Positions 17,363-26,868 of a DNA stretch of 64,000 nucleotides are shown piece by piece. Each line of letters starts with the position of its first letter. The first letter of the stretch is position 1. The stretch comes from Microbacterium sp. zg-Y818. Its GTDB lineage: Bacteria > Actinomycetota > Actinomycetes > Actinomycetales > Microbacteriaceae. A program made the translations under genes and the position numbers. Location: contig NZ_CP126741.1 of NCBI RefSeq assembly GCF_030246905.1, forward strand, positions 2,542,001-2,606,000. Reading direction: 5' to 3'. The notes under the pieces are model-generated. The model was given only the letters and a program-made list of their open reading frames with translations, did no database searches and was not told the DNA's origin.

Positions 17363-17941
17363 TCAGGCGGTGACGATGCCGCGGGTGAGCAGCCCGTAGA
17401 CCTCGTCGGCCGCGGCCTGCGGCTCGATGCCGTGCGTCACCAGCTGCACTCCGGCACCGAGCACCCCTTGCACGAGCGTGACAGTCGACCGGGATGCCGG
17501 CAGGCCCAGATCCTCCAGCACGCGGGTGAGGGGCCGCATGAGCGCGTCGTGCAGCGTCATGAGGTCTTCCATGCGGCTGGGACTGAGGTTCGCGTCACGC
17601 AGCGACCCGGCGATGGTGTGCCGCCCGTCGGCGGTCATCCGCATCGTCGCATCCACGAACGCGCGCAGTTCGGGAAGGCCACGCTCTGCGCCCTCCAGGA
17701 TCTGCTCGATGTCGGCATCCCATCGCTCGATCGCATCGATCGCGATCGCGACGAGCAGATCGTCCTTCGACGGGAAGTAGTCGTAGAAGCTCGATCGCTT
17801 CATGCCCGCGCGCTCGGACACGCTTCCCGGGTTCACCCCGGCCAGCCCCGACTCTTGCAGCAGCTCCTCGCCTGCGCGCACGAGTGCGGCGCGCTGAGAG
17901 GCGCGGTGCTCGGCGACCGTCGGAGCGGTGATCTTGGGCAT
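17363..17941 (-). CDS. TetR-family regulator beside the ABC transporter
   Basis: 192 aa. The N-terminal helix-turn-helix (SGLAGVNPGSVSERAGMKRS, then SFYDYFPSKDDLL) is typical TetR; the C-terminal ligand domain has no recognised specificity. It lies 123 bp downstream of the FtsX/LolD-type ABC genes on the same strand. A candidate operator CCGACA-NNN-TGTCRG is found at the starts of both the ABC operon and the small membrane gene at 20433, so it probably represses both. GATAAT lies six bases before ATG 17941, suggesting a leaderless message. Confidence 0.9.
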   Translation of the reverse strand: MPKITAPTVAEHRASQRAALVRAGEELLQESGLAGVNPGSVSERAGMKRSSFYDYFPSKDDLLVAIAIDAIERWDADIEQILEGAERGLPELRAFVDATMRMTADGRHTIAGSLRDANLSPSRMEDLMTLHDALMRPLTRVLEDLGLPASRSTVTLVQGVLGAGVQLVTHGIEPQAAADEVYGLLTRGIVTA

Positions 17942-18064
17942 CCGGTAATTATCGTCCTGATCTGGGCCGGCCGCATGCAGCGGCGCGGCGGATGAAACGT
18001 CCTGAAGGGAGCGCGTCGCCCGCGACAGCTGGAGCTGCCGCGGGCGACGAAGGGACGCGAGGTG

Positions 18065-18751
18065 TCAGACCGTGACGGGCGCGCCCAGCCGCCCGTCGAC
18101 CATCTCGAGCACGCGGTCGCAGTGCTCCAGCACGTCGCGGTCGTGGGTGACCATGACCACGGCGACGCCGGCGTCATGCGCCCGGTCGGCGAGAAGCTCA
18201 ACCACCTCGTGGCTGCGGCGACGGTCCAGCGCTGCCGTCGGCTCGTCCACCAGAAGCAGGCTCGGCTGGTTCACCAGAGCGCGCGCGATGCCCACGCGCT
18301 GACGTTCGCCGCCGGAGAGCTCCCCGGGGCGGTGACCGGCGCGGTGGCCCATGCCCACCGACTCCAGCACGGGGGCGGGGGCGACGTGGCGGTTGCCCGC
18401 CAGCCGCCCGGCCAGACGCAGCTGGTCGGCAGCGGTGAGCGCGGGCAGCAGGTTGCCCGACTGGAACACGAACCCGATGTTGCGCAGGCGGAACCGCGCC
18501 CGCGTGCGCTTGGACAGGGTCGACAGGTCGGCGCCGTGCACGCGCACGGTGCCGCTGTCGGGGTTCGCCAGCGCGCCGGCGATCGCCAGCAGCGAAGACT
18601 TGCCCGAGCCGGACGGGCCGACGATGGCGAGGAGCTCGCCGGGCATGACCGTCAGCGACACGTCGTCCAGGGCCCGGACGCGGGAGTCCCCATCGCCGAG
18701 TTCGAGGACGGCGTTGCTGATCTGGAGGGCGGGGGTGGTGTCGGTGCTCAT
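18065..18751 (-). CDS. ABC transporter ATP-binding protein (MacB/LolD type)
   Basis: 228 aa. Walker A GPSGSGKSS (45-53), signature LSGGERQR (145-152), Walker B LLLVDEP (165-171) and a switch His (MVTHD) are all intact, so it should be an active ATPase. Its sequence type pairs with FtsX-like permeases that move lipids, peptides or lipoproteins, or sense envelope stress. Its ATG overlaps the stop of the permease gene by four bases (ATGA), so the two are translationally coupled. Confidence 0.95.
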   Translation of the reverse strand: MSTDTTPALQISNAVLELGDGDSRVRALDDVSLTVMPGELLAIVGPSGSGKSSLLAIAGALANPDSGTVRVHGADLSTLSKRTRARFRLRNIGFVFQSGNLLPALTAADQLRLAGRLAGNRHVAPAPVLESVGMGHRAGHRPGELSGGERQRVGIARALVNQPSLLLVDEPTAALDRRRSHEVVELLADRAHDAGVAVVMVTHDRDVLEHCDRVLEMVDGRLGAPVTV

Positions 18752-19932
18752 CGCTGGCCTCCCAGGGCTCGGAGCGGGTCGATTCGGACGATGCGCAGCA
18801 CCGCGACGGCGGCGCCCAAGAGACCGAGCGTGATCGTCAGAGCGGATGCCACGGCGATCGGAGCCGCCTCGAGCGCGAAGGGCATGGCATCCGGCATGAG
18901 CGCGCCCAGGCCGACGCCGGCGGCCACGCCGAGGGCGGTGAAGCCGACCAGGAGGATGGCGGCCTGCAGCAGGCTGTCGCGCAGCAGATACCGGCTCGAC
19001 GCTCCGACGGCGCGCAGGACCGCGAGGTCGTGGCTGCGCTGGATGGTCCAGACCGTGAAGAACGCACCGACGACGAGAGCGGAGATGGCGTACAGGAAGA
19101 ACTGGATCATGCTGAGCGTCAGCGTCTCGGCCTCGTAGCCCGGGGAGGCGTTGAAGGCCTCGGTCAGGGTCATCGTGGTCGTGTCGGCTGTGGCGTCGAT
19201 GGCCTCGTAGTCGGGCGTGGCGTCCTTCTCGGCCTGCAGCGCGACGACGCTGGCGAACGGGAAGTCGACCGCGGCGATCTGGGCCTCCGTCGGTGCACCC
19301 GGCTGGGTCGCGCCGGCGGCCATGAGCTTCCAGGTGTCCAGCGGCAGGTACGCGACGTCGACATGGCCGAAGGTGGCCTGGCCCTCGGTGAAGCCGACGA
19401 CGGTCAGTTCCACGTCGGAGCGCTCGAGCCTGACGACGGTGCCGATCTCGACACCCTCGTCCTTCATCGGCTCCGAGACCACGATGCCGTTGGCGGCCCC
19501 GAGGCCCTCACCGGAGGACACCGGCGGCGTGAGGAAGCCGTCCGTCTCCACGCCGAAGAGCGTGAGGTCGATCTGGGTGCCGTCGTCGGTGACGCCGTTG
19601 ACGATGTTGACGCCCATCGGCTCGGCCTCGGCGATGCCCTCGACACCGTCCCAGGCCGCGAGCTGATCTTCGTCGACGACGGAGCGGCTGAACGCATTGT
19701 CCGCTTTGGTGCCGCCGTCGAAGGCGAAGGCGCTGGCGGGCATGGATTTGAGGCCGGAGACCCCGTCATTGACCAGTCCGGAGGACAGGCCCGACAAGAG
19801 CACGACCAGCAGCGAGATGAGGGCGATGACCACGCCCATCAACGCGAAGCGGCCGCGGGCGAATTTCAGTTCGCGCAAGGCAAGGAACATGAAGGTCTTT
19901 CTGATCGTGAGTTTGTCGACACTCGTCGACAT
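18748..19932 (-). CDS. FtsX-type ABC permease
   Basis: 394 aa. One N-terminal membrane helix (about 28-50), a large extracellular MacB-like domain (about 55-250), and three C-terminal helices carrying the FtsX core (LRAVGASSRYLLRDSLLQAA). One polypeptide with four helices means a homodimer works with the ATPase encoded next. Coding begins with an 18-bp inverted repeat over the start codon. The region upstream holds TACTGT seven bases before the ATG, overlapped by a candidate TetR operator. The substrate is unknown. Confidence 0.92.
   Translation of the reverse strand: MSTSVDKLTIRKTFMFLALRELKFARGRFALMGVVIALISLLVVLLSGLSSGLVNDGVSGLKSMPASAFAFDGGTKADNAFSRSVVDEDQLAAWDGVEGIAEAEPMGVNIVNGVTDDGTQIDLTLFGVETDGFLTPPVSSGEGLGAANGIVVSEPMKDEGVEIGTVVRLERSDVELTVVGFTEGQATFGHVDVAYLPLDTWKLMAAGATQPGAPTEAQIAAVDFPFASVVALQAEKDATPDYEAIDATADTTTMTLTEAFNASPGYEAETLTLSMIQFFLYAISALVVGAFFTVWTIQRSHDLAVLRAVGASSRYLLRDSLLQAAILLVGFTALGVAAGVGLGALMPDAMPFALEAAPIAVASALTITLGLLGAAVAVLRIVRIDPLRALGGQR
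19914..19931. repeat. Perfect inverted repeat over the permease start codon
   Basis: TGTCGAC-ACTC-GTCGACA, 7-bp arms with a 4-base spacer, lying over the first codons of the permease. It could be a second regulator site or an RNA hairpin that hides the start. Confidence 0.4.
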
Positions 19933-19936
19933 GATG

Positions 19937-19951
19937 CCGACAGTATGTCAG
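19937..19951. promoter_or_regulatory. Candidate TetR operator over the ABC operon promoter
   Basis: CCGACA-GTA-TGTCAG: a 15-bp near-perfect dyad that matches the perfect site at 20447-20461 in all but one arm base. It covers the -10 box (TACTGT on the minus strand, 19940-19945) seven bases before the permease ATG, a classic place for a repressor. Confidence 0.55.
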
Positions 19952-20079
19952 CAAAAACTGGGAGCGGCGCTCAGGCAGGGCCTGTGGACGCGCCTCGCGC
20001 CTGCGCCGCAGACGACGACGCCCGCCGCCGGAGGCCGGGGCGGGCATCGCTCGAGCGGCCGGACGGATCCGGCCGGTGA

Positions 20080-20433
20080 CTACTTCCAGACCGTTGCGAG
20101 CAGGACGTTCACGACGGTGAGCAGACCGATCGAGGGCAGCACCCACGAGGCGACCTGCTCCTTTTTGCGGTTGACCAGCGCGATGACGATGATCGCGATC
20201 AGAACGGCGAGCTTGACGCTGATCTTGACGTTGTTGACCTCGTTGCCGAGGGGGTACTGCAGGCCGACGAGCGCGATGCCGGTGACGAGCATGGTCCATG
20301 CGCCGTGCATCATGGCGGGCAGCACGCGGGGGGTGCCGCGACGGGCGGATCCCATCTGGTAGAGCACGCCTCCGAGCAGCGCGGCCACACCGATGATGTG
20401 AAGGGCGAGGATGACGTTCTTCAGAATCTCCAT
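20080..20433 (-). CDS. Small four-helix membrane protein
   Basis: 117 aa with four hydrophobic segments (about 5-25, 42-60, 70-88, 94-112) and a short basic loop (VNRKKEQ). I recognise no named family. A perfect 15-bp dyad lies between its -35 and -10 positions, and the -10 (TAAGCT) is seven bases before the ATG. The dyad matches the one at the ABC operon, so both are probably under the same TetR regulator. The function may therefore be linked to that exporter. Confidence 0.72.
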   Translation of the reverse strand: MEILKNVILALHIIGVAALLGGVLYQMGSARRGTPRVLPAMMHGAWTMLVTGIALVGLQYPLGNEVNNVKISVKLAVLIAIIVIALVNRKKEQVASWVLPSIGLLTVVNVLLATVWK

Positions 20434-20446
20434 ACCCCCAAGCTTA

Positions 20447-20461
20447 CCGACACAGTGTCGG
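20447..20461. promoter_or_regulatory. Perfect palindromic operator, candidate TetR site
   Basis: CCGACACAGTGTCGG, perfect 7-bp arms around one base. It fills the spacer just upstream of the -10 box TAAGCT (20441-20446) of the small membrane gene. It shares the half-site CCGACA/TGTCGG with 19937-19951. Confidence 0.6.
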
Positions 20462-20483
20462 AACACTTACCAGTCGGCGGGGG

Positions 20484-21794
20484 TCAGCTGCGGTCTGCGG
20501 CAGTCACCGTCTCCCCCGCGTCATGCGGGGTCACGAGCAGGCGCGAGATGCGCCGCCGGTCGATCTCGGCGACTTGGATCGTGGCCCCGCCGACTTCCAC
20601 CTTGTCGCCGATGACCGCCAGACGCCCCAGCTGCTCCACCACGAACCCGGCCACCGTGTCCGAGGCGCCCCGCGGCAGGCTGATGCCGGTGGCCTCTTCG
20701 AAGTCCTGCAGGTTCAGGCGCCCGTCGACGAGACCCCCGTGGGCGGCGAGCGCCGCCGGTGCCACCTCGGTGTCGTACTCGTCGAAGATCTCCCCCACGA
20801 CCTCCTCGACGAGGTCCTCGAGGGTGACGATGCCGTCGGTGCCGCCGTACTCGTCCACCACGACGGCGATCTGGTCGTTCTCGGCGCGCATGCCGGTGAG
20901 GGTCGGGAGCACCCGTGCCGTGGCCGGCAGGTAGCGGATGGGGCGGACGATGCCGGCGAGCGGCGCTTCAGGGTCGGCCGCGGCCGCCTCGAGGACGTCA
21001 CGCACGTGCACGAACCCGGTGATGTCGTCGATCGACTGGTCGACGATCGGGTATCGCGAGAACGGCAGGTCGCGCACCCGGCCCGCCGCCGACGAGACGG
21101 TGTTGTCGAGGTCCAGCGTGACCACCTCGGGCCGTGGCCGCATGACCTCGCTCAGGTGCCGGTGCCGGATCGACAGCACGTCGTCGAGGATGCGCCGCTC
21201 ATCTTCGGGGAGCCCTTCGTGGCTCGAGACGATGTCGCGCAGCTCCTCGTCGCTCAGGCCCTCCGCCGTCTTGTTCGGGTCGCCGCCCAGCAGTCGCACC
21301 ATGGAGTTCGTCGAGACCGACAGCAGCCAGATCACCGGACGCATGAGCCGCGCGAACCCGTTCACGAGCGGGGCGACGCCATAGGCGAACTGCGCGTTGC
21401 GCTGAATGGCCAGCCGCTTGGGCACGAGCTCGCCCAGCACCAGCGAAAGGTAGGCGATCACCAGGGTGAGCAGAATGGTCGCGACGAGCGTCGCCGTCGA
21501 CTGCGACCATCCCCACGAGACGAACAGCGGGGCCAGGGATGGCGCGATCGACGAAGCACCGAAGGCCGCCGAGGCGAACCCGGCGACCGTCACCCCGATC
21601 TGCACGGCGGAGAGGAAGGTGTTCGGGTTGCGTGCCAGCTCGGCGACCTTCTGGCCACGGGGGCCGCGCAGGGCGATGGCGTTCACCTGACTTTCCCGCA
21701 GCGTCACCAGCGCCATCTCGGTGGCGGCGAACACCCCGCCGATCAGCACGAAGACGATGACGAGCGCGATGTTGAGCAGCAGGTCCCCGCTCAT
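20484..21794 (-). CDS. CorC/HlyC-type (CNNM-CBS) membrane protein
   Basis: 436 aa. An N-terminal CNNM (DUF21) domain with about four membrane helices (1-150), then two CBS domains (about 210-330, including [11 protein letters not shown] and a [18 protein letters not shown] stretch), and a CorC_HlyC domain at the C-terminus. Such proteins are linked to magnesium or cobalt efflux; the old name hemolysin is not functional evidence. Start ATG 21794 has GGGGAG upstream. It stands alone on the minus strand. Confidence 0.93.
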   Translation of the reverse strand: MSGDLLLNIALVIVFVLIGGVFAATEMALVTLRESQVNAIALRGPRGQKVAELARNPNTFLSAVQIGVTVAGFASAAFGASSIAPSLAPLFVSWGWSQSTATLVATILLTLVIAYLSLVLGELVPKRLAIQRNAQFAYGVAPLVNGFARLMRPVIWLLSVSTNSMVRLLGGDPNKTAEGLSDEELRDIVSSHEGLPEDERRILDDVLSIRHRHLSEVMRPRPEVVTLDLDNTVSSAAGRVRDLPFSRYPIVDQSIDDITGFVHVRDVLEAAAADPEAPLAGIVRPIRYLPATARVLPTLTGMRAENDQIAVVVDEYGGTDGIVTLEDLVEEVVGEIFDEYDTEVAPAALAAHGGLVDGRLNLQDFEEATGISLPRGASDTVAGFVVEQLGRLAVIGDKVEVGGATIQVAEIDRRRISRLLVTPHDAGETVTAADRS

Positions 21795-21859
21795 CGTCGG
21801 GCTCCCCGCCGCCGCGGCATCCGATCAGATGCGTTCATGCCTCCAGCGTATGAAACCGC

Positions 21860-22846
21860 TCAGCGCACTGCACCGCGCGTGAGCCACCGCTGCAGGGCGG
21901 CATAGGCCTCAGCCCGAGGGTCGGCGCTGGAGAGGAAGAGGTCGTGGATGCCGCCGTTGATCCGCTCCACACTGACGCGCTTCCCGATGCGGGTGGCCGC
22001 CTTGGCGATGTCGTCGACGACCAGCACCGAGTCGGTGGAGGTCATGTCCTGCGACCACACCATGGGATTGGACGACCGCTCCGCCAGCATCACCAGAGCG
22101 GGACACCCGACATCCAGCCCCGCTGACACCCGGCGATGCCCTTCGAGGATCGCCGCGAGCCATCCAGGGTGCGTCGCGAAGCCCCGGTCCGGTCGCCACT
22201 GGGCGCGCGGCGGGTCGGCCGGCAGCGACCCCAGCTCGGTCTGCGCACGCGTGTAGAACCCGAGGTCGACCGCCGGGTGGGTGCCGAGCGGATCCACCCG
22301 CGCCCGCACTTGGACCAGGGGCGCGATCGCCTGGCGTCCGATCGCGCCCAGCTGCAGCTCCAGCCACGGGCTGTTGAGCACGAGTGCCGATGCGCGACCC
22401 GGGTGCCGGGCGGCCCAGAGCGTCAATGTCAACCCGCCGGTGGAGTGCCCCAACAGCACCAGCCGACGACCCGACGCGGCATTCGGCGCGTGCCCCATCA
22501 CCGCGAGCGCCGCGCCGATGTCGGCGCCGTATTCATCGAGGCTGTTGATGTAGCCGGGTGTCTGCCCCTCGCGCAGGCTGCGTCCGTACTTGCGCAGGTC
22601 CAGCGCGTGGAACCGGGCGCCGAGGTGATTCCAGAACCGGGCGAGCTCGGTCTGGAAGAAGTAGTCCGACCAGCCGTGCACATAGAGCACGTCGACGTCG
22701 CGCAAGGGCTGGGTCATGCGCGCCGTGAGCGACGGGAGGCTCCGGACGAGCGTTGCCACCACCGGACCTTCGTCGTCGTTGCCGAGGGGCAGGGTGAGGC
22801 TCTCGAACGGCGCCCCCAGGATGTCGGTGGTCCACTGCTCGGCCAT
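21860..22846 (-). CDS. Alpha/beta hydrolase, lysophospholipase-like
   Basis: 328 aa. The fold features are VLYVHGWSDYFFQTELARF near residue 50, LDLRKYGRSLREGQTPGY, and the intact nucleophile elbow LLGHSTGGL. It resembles the serine aminopeptidase/monoacylglycerol lipase (Hydrolase_4) group, acting on lipids or esters. The ATG at 22846 is chosen because TAGGCT lies seven bases upstream (leaderless type) and the reading frame above it has no recognisable domain. It is monocistronic. Confidence 0.87.
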   Translation of the reverse strand: MAEQWTTDILGAPFESLTLPLGNDDEGPVVATLVRSLPSLTARMTQPLRDVDVLYVHGWSDYFFQTELARFWNHLGARFHALDLRKYGRSLREGQTPGYINSLDEYGADIGAALAVMGHAPNAASGRRLVLLGHSTGGLTLTLWAARHPGRASALVLNSPWLELQLGAIGRQAIAPLVQVRARVDPLGTHPAVDLGFYTRAQTELGSLPADPPRAQWRPDRGFATHPGWLAAILEGHRRVSAGLDVGCPALVMLAERSSNPMVWSQDMTSTDSVLVVDDIAKAATRIGKRVSVERINGGIHDLFLSSADPRAEAYAALQRWLTRGAVR

Positions 22847-23005
22847 GGGGGTCAGCCTACGATGCTCACGCGCGCGCCGCCGGGCTCGGAGGCACCCGCT
22901 CGCCTGTCGCATGTCGTCGCTTCCGGGCACGGGAAACCGCGATCCGCGACAGGTGAAGCGCCCCGAGGGACTCCGCGACTGCCGCACCGCCCGGCTGAGC
23001 GCGCG

Positions 23006-24379
23006 CTACTCGCCGCGTGAGACCGTGATCATCTCCTCGCGGGAGACGACCTTGATGCGGGCGCGCTCGCGCGCGGCGCCGAGCGCGACCTCGTACTCGT
23101 CGAGACGGTGCCAGCCCTCGAGGTCGGTCCACCGCACGCCGCGGGATGCCAGCAGCTCGGGGATCGCCTCTTCCGAGGGGTCCTCGGGCGTCCACCACGA
23201 GCCCTGGTCGTTGATGATGTGCCCGACCGTCTCCATGGCATCCGACTTGGTGTGGCCGATGAGGCCGACCGGTCCGCGCTTGATCCAGCCCGTCGCGTAG
23301 ACGCCGGGGACCCGCTCGTTGGAGTCCTTGTGGATCACCTGGCCCTCCTGGTTCGGGATGACGCCGTGCCGCTTGTCGAACGGCACTCCGGGAAGGGGGG
23401 ATCCGAAGTATCCGACGGCACGGTAGAGCGCCTGAACGGCCACCTCCCGCAGTTCGCCGGTGCCCTCGACGCCGCCCTGGCCGTCGGGACGGGTGCGCTC
23501 GTACACGAAGGCGGTCACGCGGCCCTCGGCATCCGTCTTCACCTCGACGGGCTTTGCCCAGAAGTGCAGGTGCAGCCGGCGCGACGCCTCGCCGCCGGCG
23601 TTGTTGACCGAGGGTCGCTGGCGCCACGACTGCAGCACCCGGTCGATCACCATGACCTGCTTGTTGCTGGCGACGGCCGCACGGGATGCCTCGTCGTAGT
23701 CGAAGTCCTCGTCGTAGACGACCATGTCGACGTCGCGCAGCTCACCGAGCTCACGCAACTCGAGCGGGGTGAACTTCACCTGCGCCGGTCCGCGACGACC
23801 GAACACGTGCACGTCGGTGACGGGCGAGGCCTTGAGGCCCTCGTACACGTTGTCGGGGATCTCGGTGGGAAGCAGATCTTCGGGGTGCTTGACCAGCATG
23901 CGCGTGACGTCGAGGGCCACGTTGCCGTTGCCGATGACGGCGATCGACTCTGCCTCCAGCGGCCAGGTGCGGGGCACGTCGGGGTGGCCGTCGAACCAGC
24001 TGACGAAGTCAGCGGCGCCGTATGACCCTTCGGCGTCGATGCCGGGGATGTCCAGAGAGGTGTCGCGGATGGCGCCGGTGGCGAAGATCACCGCGTTGTA
24101 GTGCCGCTTGAGGTCCTCGAGGGTGATGTCCTCGCCGTACCGCACGTTGCCGAACAGGCGGATGTCACCACGGTCGAGCACCTCGCGCAGCGCGTTGATG
24201 ATGCCCTTGATGCGCGGGTGATCAGGGGCGACGCCGTAGCGGACCAGACCATATGGCGCGGGAAGCTGCTCGAACAGGTCGATCGACACGTCGAAGCGAC
24301 GCTCGGCTTTGAGGAGGAGGTCGGCGGCGTAGATGCCTGCCGGCCCGGCGCCGACGATCGCGAGTCGCAGCTTGGTCAT
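23006..24379 (-). CDS. fprA: Ferredoxin/adrenodoxin-type NADP reductase
   Basis: 457-aa FAD enzyme that passes electrons between NADPH and ferredoxin. The FAD-binding IVGAGPAGIYAADLLL is at the N-terminus, YGVAPDHPRIKGI follows, and the NADP site VIGNGNVALDVTRML is in the middle; TGWIKRGPVGLIGHTKSDA near the end is the adrenodoxin-reductase signature. The length matches mycobacterial FprA (about 456). ATG 24379 has AAAGGA ten bases upstream. It lies 61 bp after the polyprenyl synthase gene on the same strand. Confidence 0.95.
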   Translation of the reverse strand: MTKLRLAIVGAGPAGIYAADLLLKAERRFDVSIDLFEQLPAPYGLVRYGVAPDHPRIKGIINALREVLDRGDIRLFGNVRYGEDITLEDLKRHYNAVIFATGAIRDTSLDIPGIDAEGSYGAADFVSWFDGHPDVPRTWPLEAESIAVIGNGNVALDVTRMLVKHPEDLLPTEIPDNVYEGLKASPVTDVHVFGRRGPAQVKFTPLELRELGELRDVDMVVYDEDFDYDEASRAAVASNKQVMVIDRVLQSWRQRPSVNNAGGEASRRLHLHFWAKPVEVKTDAEGRVTAFVYERTRPDGQGGVEGTGELREVAVQALYRAVGYFGSPLPGVPFDKRHGVIPNQEGQVIHKDSNERVPGVYATGWIKRGPVGLIGHTKSDAMETVGHIINDQGSWWTPEDPSEEAIPELLASRGVRWTDLEGWHRLDEYEVALGAARERARIKVVSREEMITVSRGE

Positions 24380-24440
24380 GGGTGGTGGTCCTTTCGTGGT
24401 CGGCGTCGCGGGGGCTCTTGAGAGCCGGGTCCGGCGCCGG

Positions 24441-25502
24441 TCAGCTGGATCGGTCGGCGACGGCGCGCGCGAACCGGGTGAGCGCTTCGCGCACGGCGCC
24501 GTCGGGAAGGGGCTCGAGGGCGGCGATCGCGGCGTCCGACCATTCCCCGGCGAGGGCCTGGGTCGCGGCCGTCGCCTCGTGATCGCGCAGCCGCGCGAGG
24601 GGCTCGTCGAGGATGGCCGGATCGGCGCCGTCGGCGATGAGCGCGACCCCTTCGTCGATCTCGGCGCGAAGGGCGACGGATGCCGCATCCGTCCGCTGCC
24701 CCAGCAGCAGGTACGGCATGGTCGGCACACCGGCGCGCAGGTCGGTGCCGGGAACCTTGCCGGTCTCGTCGGGGTCGGCGGACAGGTCGATGACGTCGTC
24801 CAGCAGCTGGAACGCAACGCCGGCCTTCTCGCCGAAGGCGACCATCGGCTGCTCGAATTCACGCGGCGCATTGCCGAAGATGACTCCCGCCTGAGCGGAT
24901 GCCGCAATCAGCGAGCCGGTCTTGTCGGCGAGCACCTGCAGGTAGAAGGCGACGGGATCGTCGGATGCCTGCGGGCCGACGGTCTCGTGCATCTGGCCGA
25001 GCACGAGGCGCTCGAAGGTGTCGGCCTGCAGATGGATCGCCTGCTCGCCGAGCCGCGCCATGATCTGGCTGGCCCGGGAGAACAGCAGGTCACCGGTGAG
25101 AATGGCGACGTTGTTGCCCCACACCGCGTGGGCGCTCGGCACGCCGCGGCGCACGTCCGCGCCGTCCATGACGTCGTCGTGGTAGAGCGAGCCCAGGTGC
25201 GTGAGCTCGAGGGCGGTGGCCGCCGCGATGACCTCGTCGGTGGCTCCGTCGCCCAGCTGCGCGGTCAGCATCGCCAGCATCGGGCGCACGCGCTTGCCGC
25301 CTGCCTCGTAGAGGTAGCGGCCCGTGGCATCCGCCAGGGCGTCGGTGGTCTTCAGCTCGGCGGCCATGTTCGCCTCGACACTGTCGAGACCGGCTTCGAT
25401 CCGCGCGATCAGCTTGCGCGCGCGGGGACCGGCGAACACGCGCTCGGTCAGGCCGAGGCGGCTCGCCAGGCGGGTACCCGGCGTGGAAGGGCTCGCAGTC
25501 AC
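24441..25502 (-). CDS. Long-chain polyprenyl diphosphate synthase
   Basis: 353 aa. Both aspartate motifs are present: the first in LYHDDVMDGADVRRG and the second in LLDDVIDLSAD. There is no bulky residue pair just before the first motif, which is the pattern of enzymes making long chains. Its place next to menG suggests it supplies the side chain of menaquinone. The start is GTG 25502, seven bases after TAGGCT, so probably leaderless. The product chain length cannot be read from sequence. Confidence 0.92.
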   Translation of the reverse strand: MTASPSTPGTRLASRLGLTERVFAGPRARKLIARIEAGLDSVEANMAAELKTTDALADATGRYLYEAGGKRVRPMLAMLTAQLGDGATDEVIAAATALELTHLGSLYHDDVMDGADVRRGVPSAHAVWGNNVAILTGDLLFSRASQIMARLGEQAIHLQADTFERLVLGQMHETVGPQASDDPVAFYLQVLADKTGSLIAASAQAGVIFGNAPREFEQPMVAFGEKAGVAFQLLDDVIDLSADPDETGKVPGTDLRAGVPTMPYLLLGQRTDAASVALRAEIDEGVALIADGADPAILDEPLARLRDHEATAATQALAGEWSDAAIAALEPLPDGAVREALTRFARAVADRSS

Positions 25503-25544
25503 GCTATCCAGCCTACCGGGGTCGCGTCGGCCCGAGCTGACTGC

Positions 25545-26270
25545 TCAGCGACCAGTCAGCGGCTTGCGAGCGCGGTGCAAGGCGACGATGCCGAAGGTGA
25601 GGTCGCGGTAGGCGACGTCCGCCCACCCCGCCTCGCGCATCCAGGCACTGAGCGTGGGCTGGTCGGGCCAGTCGCGGATCGACTCGTTGAGGTAGTCGTA
25701 GGCCGCGGCGTTCGAGCTGACGGCACGGGCGACCACCGGCAGCACCCGGTCGTTGTAGAAGCGGTACAGGCCGGCGAACGCGGGCGAGCGGGGGTGCGAG
25801 AACTCGCAGATCACCAGGCGCCCGCCGGGAGCGGTGACCCGCAGCATCTCGGCGAGGGCCTTCTTGGGGTCGTTGACGTTGCGCAGGCCGAACGAGATGG
25901 TCACCGCGTCGAAGGAGTCGTCTTCGAAGGGCAGAGCCGTGGCATCCGCTTCGACGAACGACAGGTTGGGCACGGAACCGTGCCGGCGCCGCCCCTCGGC
26001 GATCATGCCGGGCGAGAAGTCGGCGGCGACTACTTCGGCGCCGCTCGCGGCGAGCGCGACCGAGCTCGCCCCGGTGCCGGCGGCGAGGTCGAGGATGCGC
26101 TGTCCTGGACGCGGCGCGACCGCGCGGGTGGTGGCCACGCGCCACAGCCGGTCGTTGCCGAGGCTCAGCACGGTATTCGTGCGGTCATAGGCGGGAGCGA
26201 CCTCGTCGAACATGCCGCTCACACGGGCAGGGTCCTTGCCGAGATCGGCGCGCAGAGGTTCGGAGGTCAC
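25545..26270 (-). CDS. menG: Demethylmenaquinone methyltransferase
   Basis: 241 aa; makes menaquinone from demethylmenaquinone with SAM. The UbiE signatures [53 protein letters not shown] and the [11 protein letters not shown] block are all present. GTG 26270 is preceded by TAGGAT with six bases between; the TAG of that -10 is also the stop codon of the DUF402 gene. The polyprenyl synthase gene follows 42 bp downstream. Confidence 0.96.
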   Translation of the reverse strand: MTSEPLRADLGKDPARVSGMFDEVAPAYDRTNTVLSLGNDRLWRVATTRAVAPRPGQRILDLAAGTGASSVALAASGAEVVAADFSPGMIAEGRRRHGSVPNLSFVEADATALPFEDDSFDAVTISFGLRNVNDPKKALAEMLRVTAPGGRLVICEFSHPRSPAFAGLYRFYNDRVLPVVARAVSSNAAAYDYLNESIRDWPDQPTLSAWMREAGWADVAYRDLTFGIVALHRARKPLTGR

Positions 26271-26279
26271 CCCTCGATC

Positions 26280-26846
26280 CTACGGCGCGGCGCCGTCGGC
26301 CTCGCTGAACTCCGCCAGGCGGGCGAACCAGCGCTCGGCGGTTGCGTCGTCGAAGGGCGCCTCACCGGCACGCACCCGCGCCTCGAGGTCGACGGCGACC
26401 TGCTCCAGCCGGTCGACGAGATCGAGCGGGTAGCCATAGAACACCCGGTGCTCCTCCCACTCGTCGCGGTCCTCGATGTAGACCTCGGTGCCGACGCGCT
26501 TCACGACATCCAGGTCCATGTCGATGCCGACAGGCTCGCCGTCCTGCCAGCCGACGTCCCACGCGATGTCGATGTAGATGCGGGTGCGGTGCGGCGGCGA
26601 GTTGCGGGTGAGGACCCAGGTGCCGTCCGGCGGGATCAGCGTGACATCGGGGTACTCGGTGACGATGTCGCGCCCCGGGCGCACGCTGCGGTCGCCGACG
26701 CGCTGCCCCACCCAGTCCCCCCACTGGTCGCTCCCGAGGTACACGCACTCGTGCACCCAGTGGGTGCCGCCGTCCCACTTTCGCCAGCGGAACAGCAGCG
26801 GCGTACCGGGGGCGGGGCGGTCGGATGCCGCGGAGGTCGCGTCCAT
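26280..26846 (-). CDS. DUF402 domain protein
   Basis: 188 aa. PGTPLLFRWRKWDGGTHW, then YIDIAWDVGWQDGEPVGIDM and the KRVGTEVYIEDRDEWEEH stretch, match DUF402, a fold shared with FomD and nucleoside di/triphosphate phosphatases of the YtgP/SA1684 group; the acidic residues would bind metal. Its own reaction is not known. Only 22 bp separate its ATG from the GTG of menF on the other strand, with overlapping -10 boxes. Its TAG stop overlaps the -10 of menG. Confidence 0.88.
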   Translation of the reverse strand: MDATSAASDRPAPGTPLLFRWRKWDGGTHWVHECVYLGSDQWGDWVGQRVGDRSVRPGRDIVTEYPDVTLIPPDGTWVLTRNSPPHRTRIYIDIAWDVGWQDGEPVGIDMDLDVVKRVGTEVYIEDRDEWEEHRVFYGYPLDLVDRLEQVAVDLEARVRAGEAPFDDATAERWFARLAEFSEADGAAP

Positions 26847-26852
26847 CTGGCG

Positions 26853-26862
26853 AGTCTAGGCT
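26853..26862. promoter_or_regulatory. Overlapping divergent -10 boxes of DUF402 and menF
   Basis: AGTCTAGGCT contains TAGACT on the minus strand (26853-26858; six bases before the DUF402 ATG 26846) and TAGGCT on the plus strand (26857-26862; six bases before menF GTG 26869). The two boxes share the central TA, so one site can serve polymerase in both directions. Confidence 0.6.
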
Positions 26863-26868
26863 TGAGGG

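Noticed and set aside
17363..19932. A macrolide (MacAB) resistance system
   Set aside because: There is no MacA-type adaptor, and the same ABC plan is used for many substrates. Resistance cannot be claimed.
20484..21794. Hemolysin toxin
   Set aside because: The CNNM-CBS-CorC architecture is that of a metal-transport family; the old name is historical.
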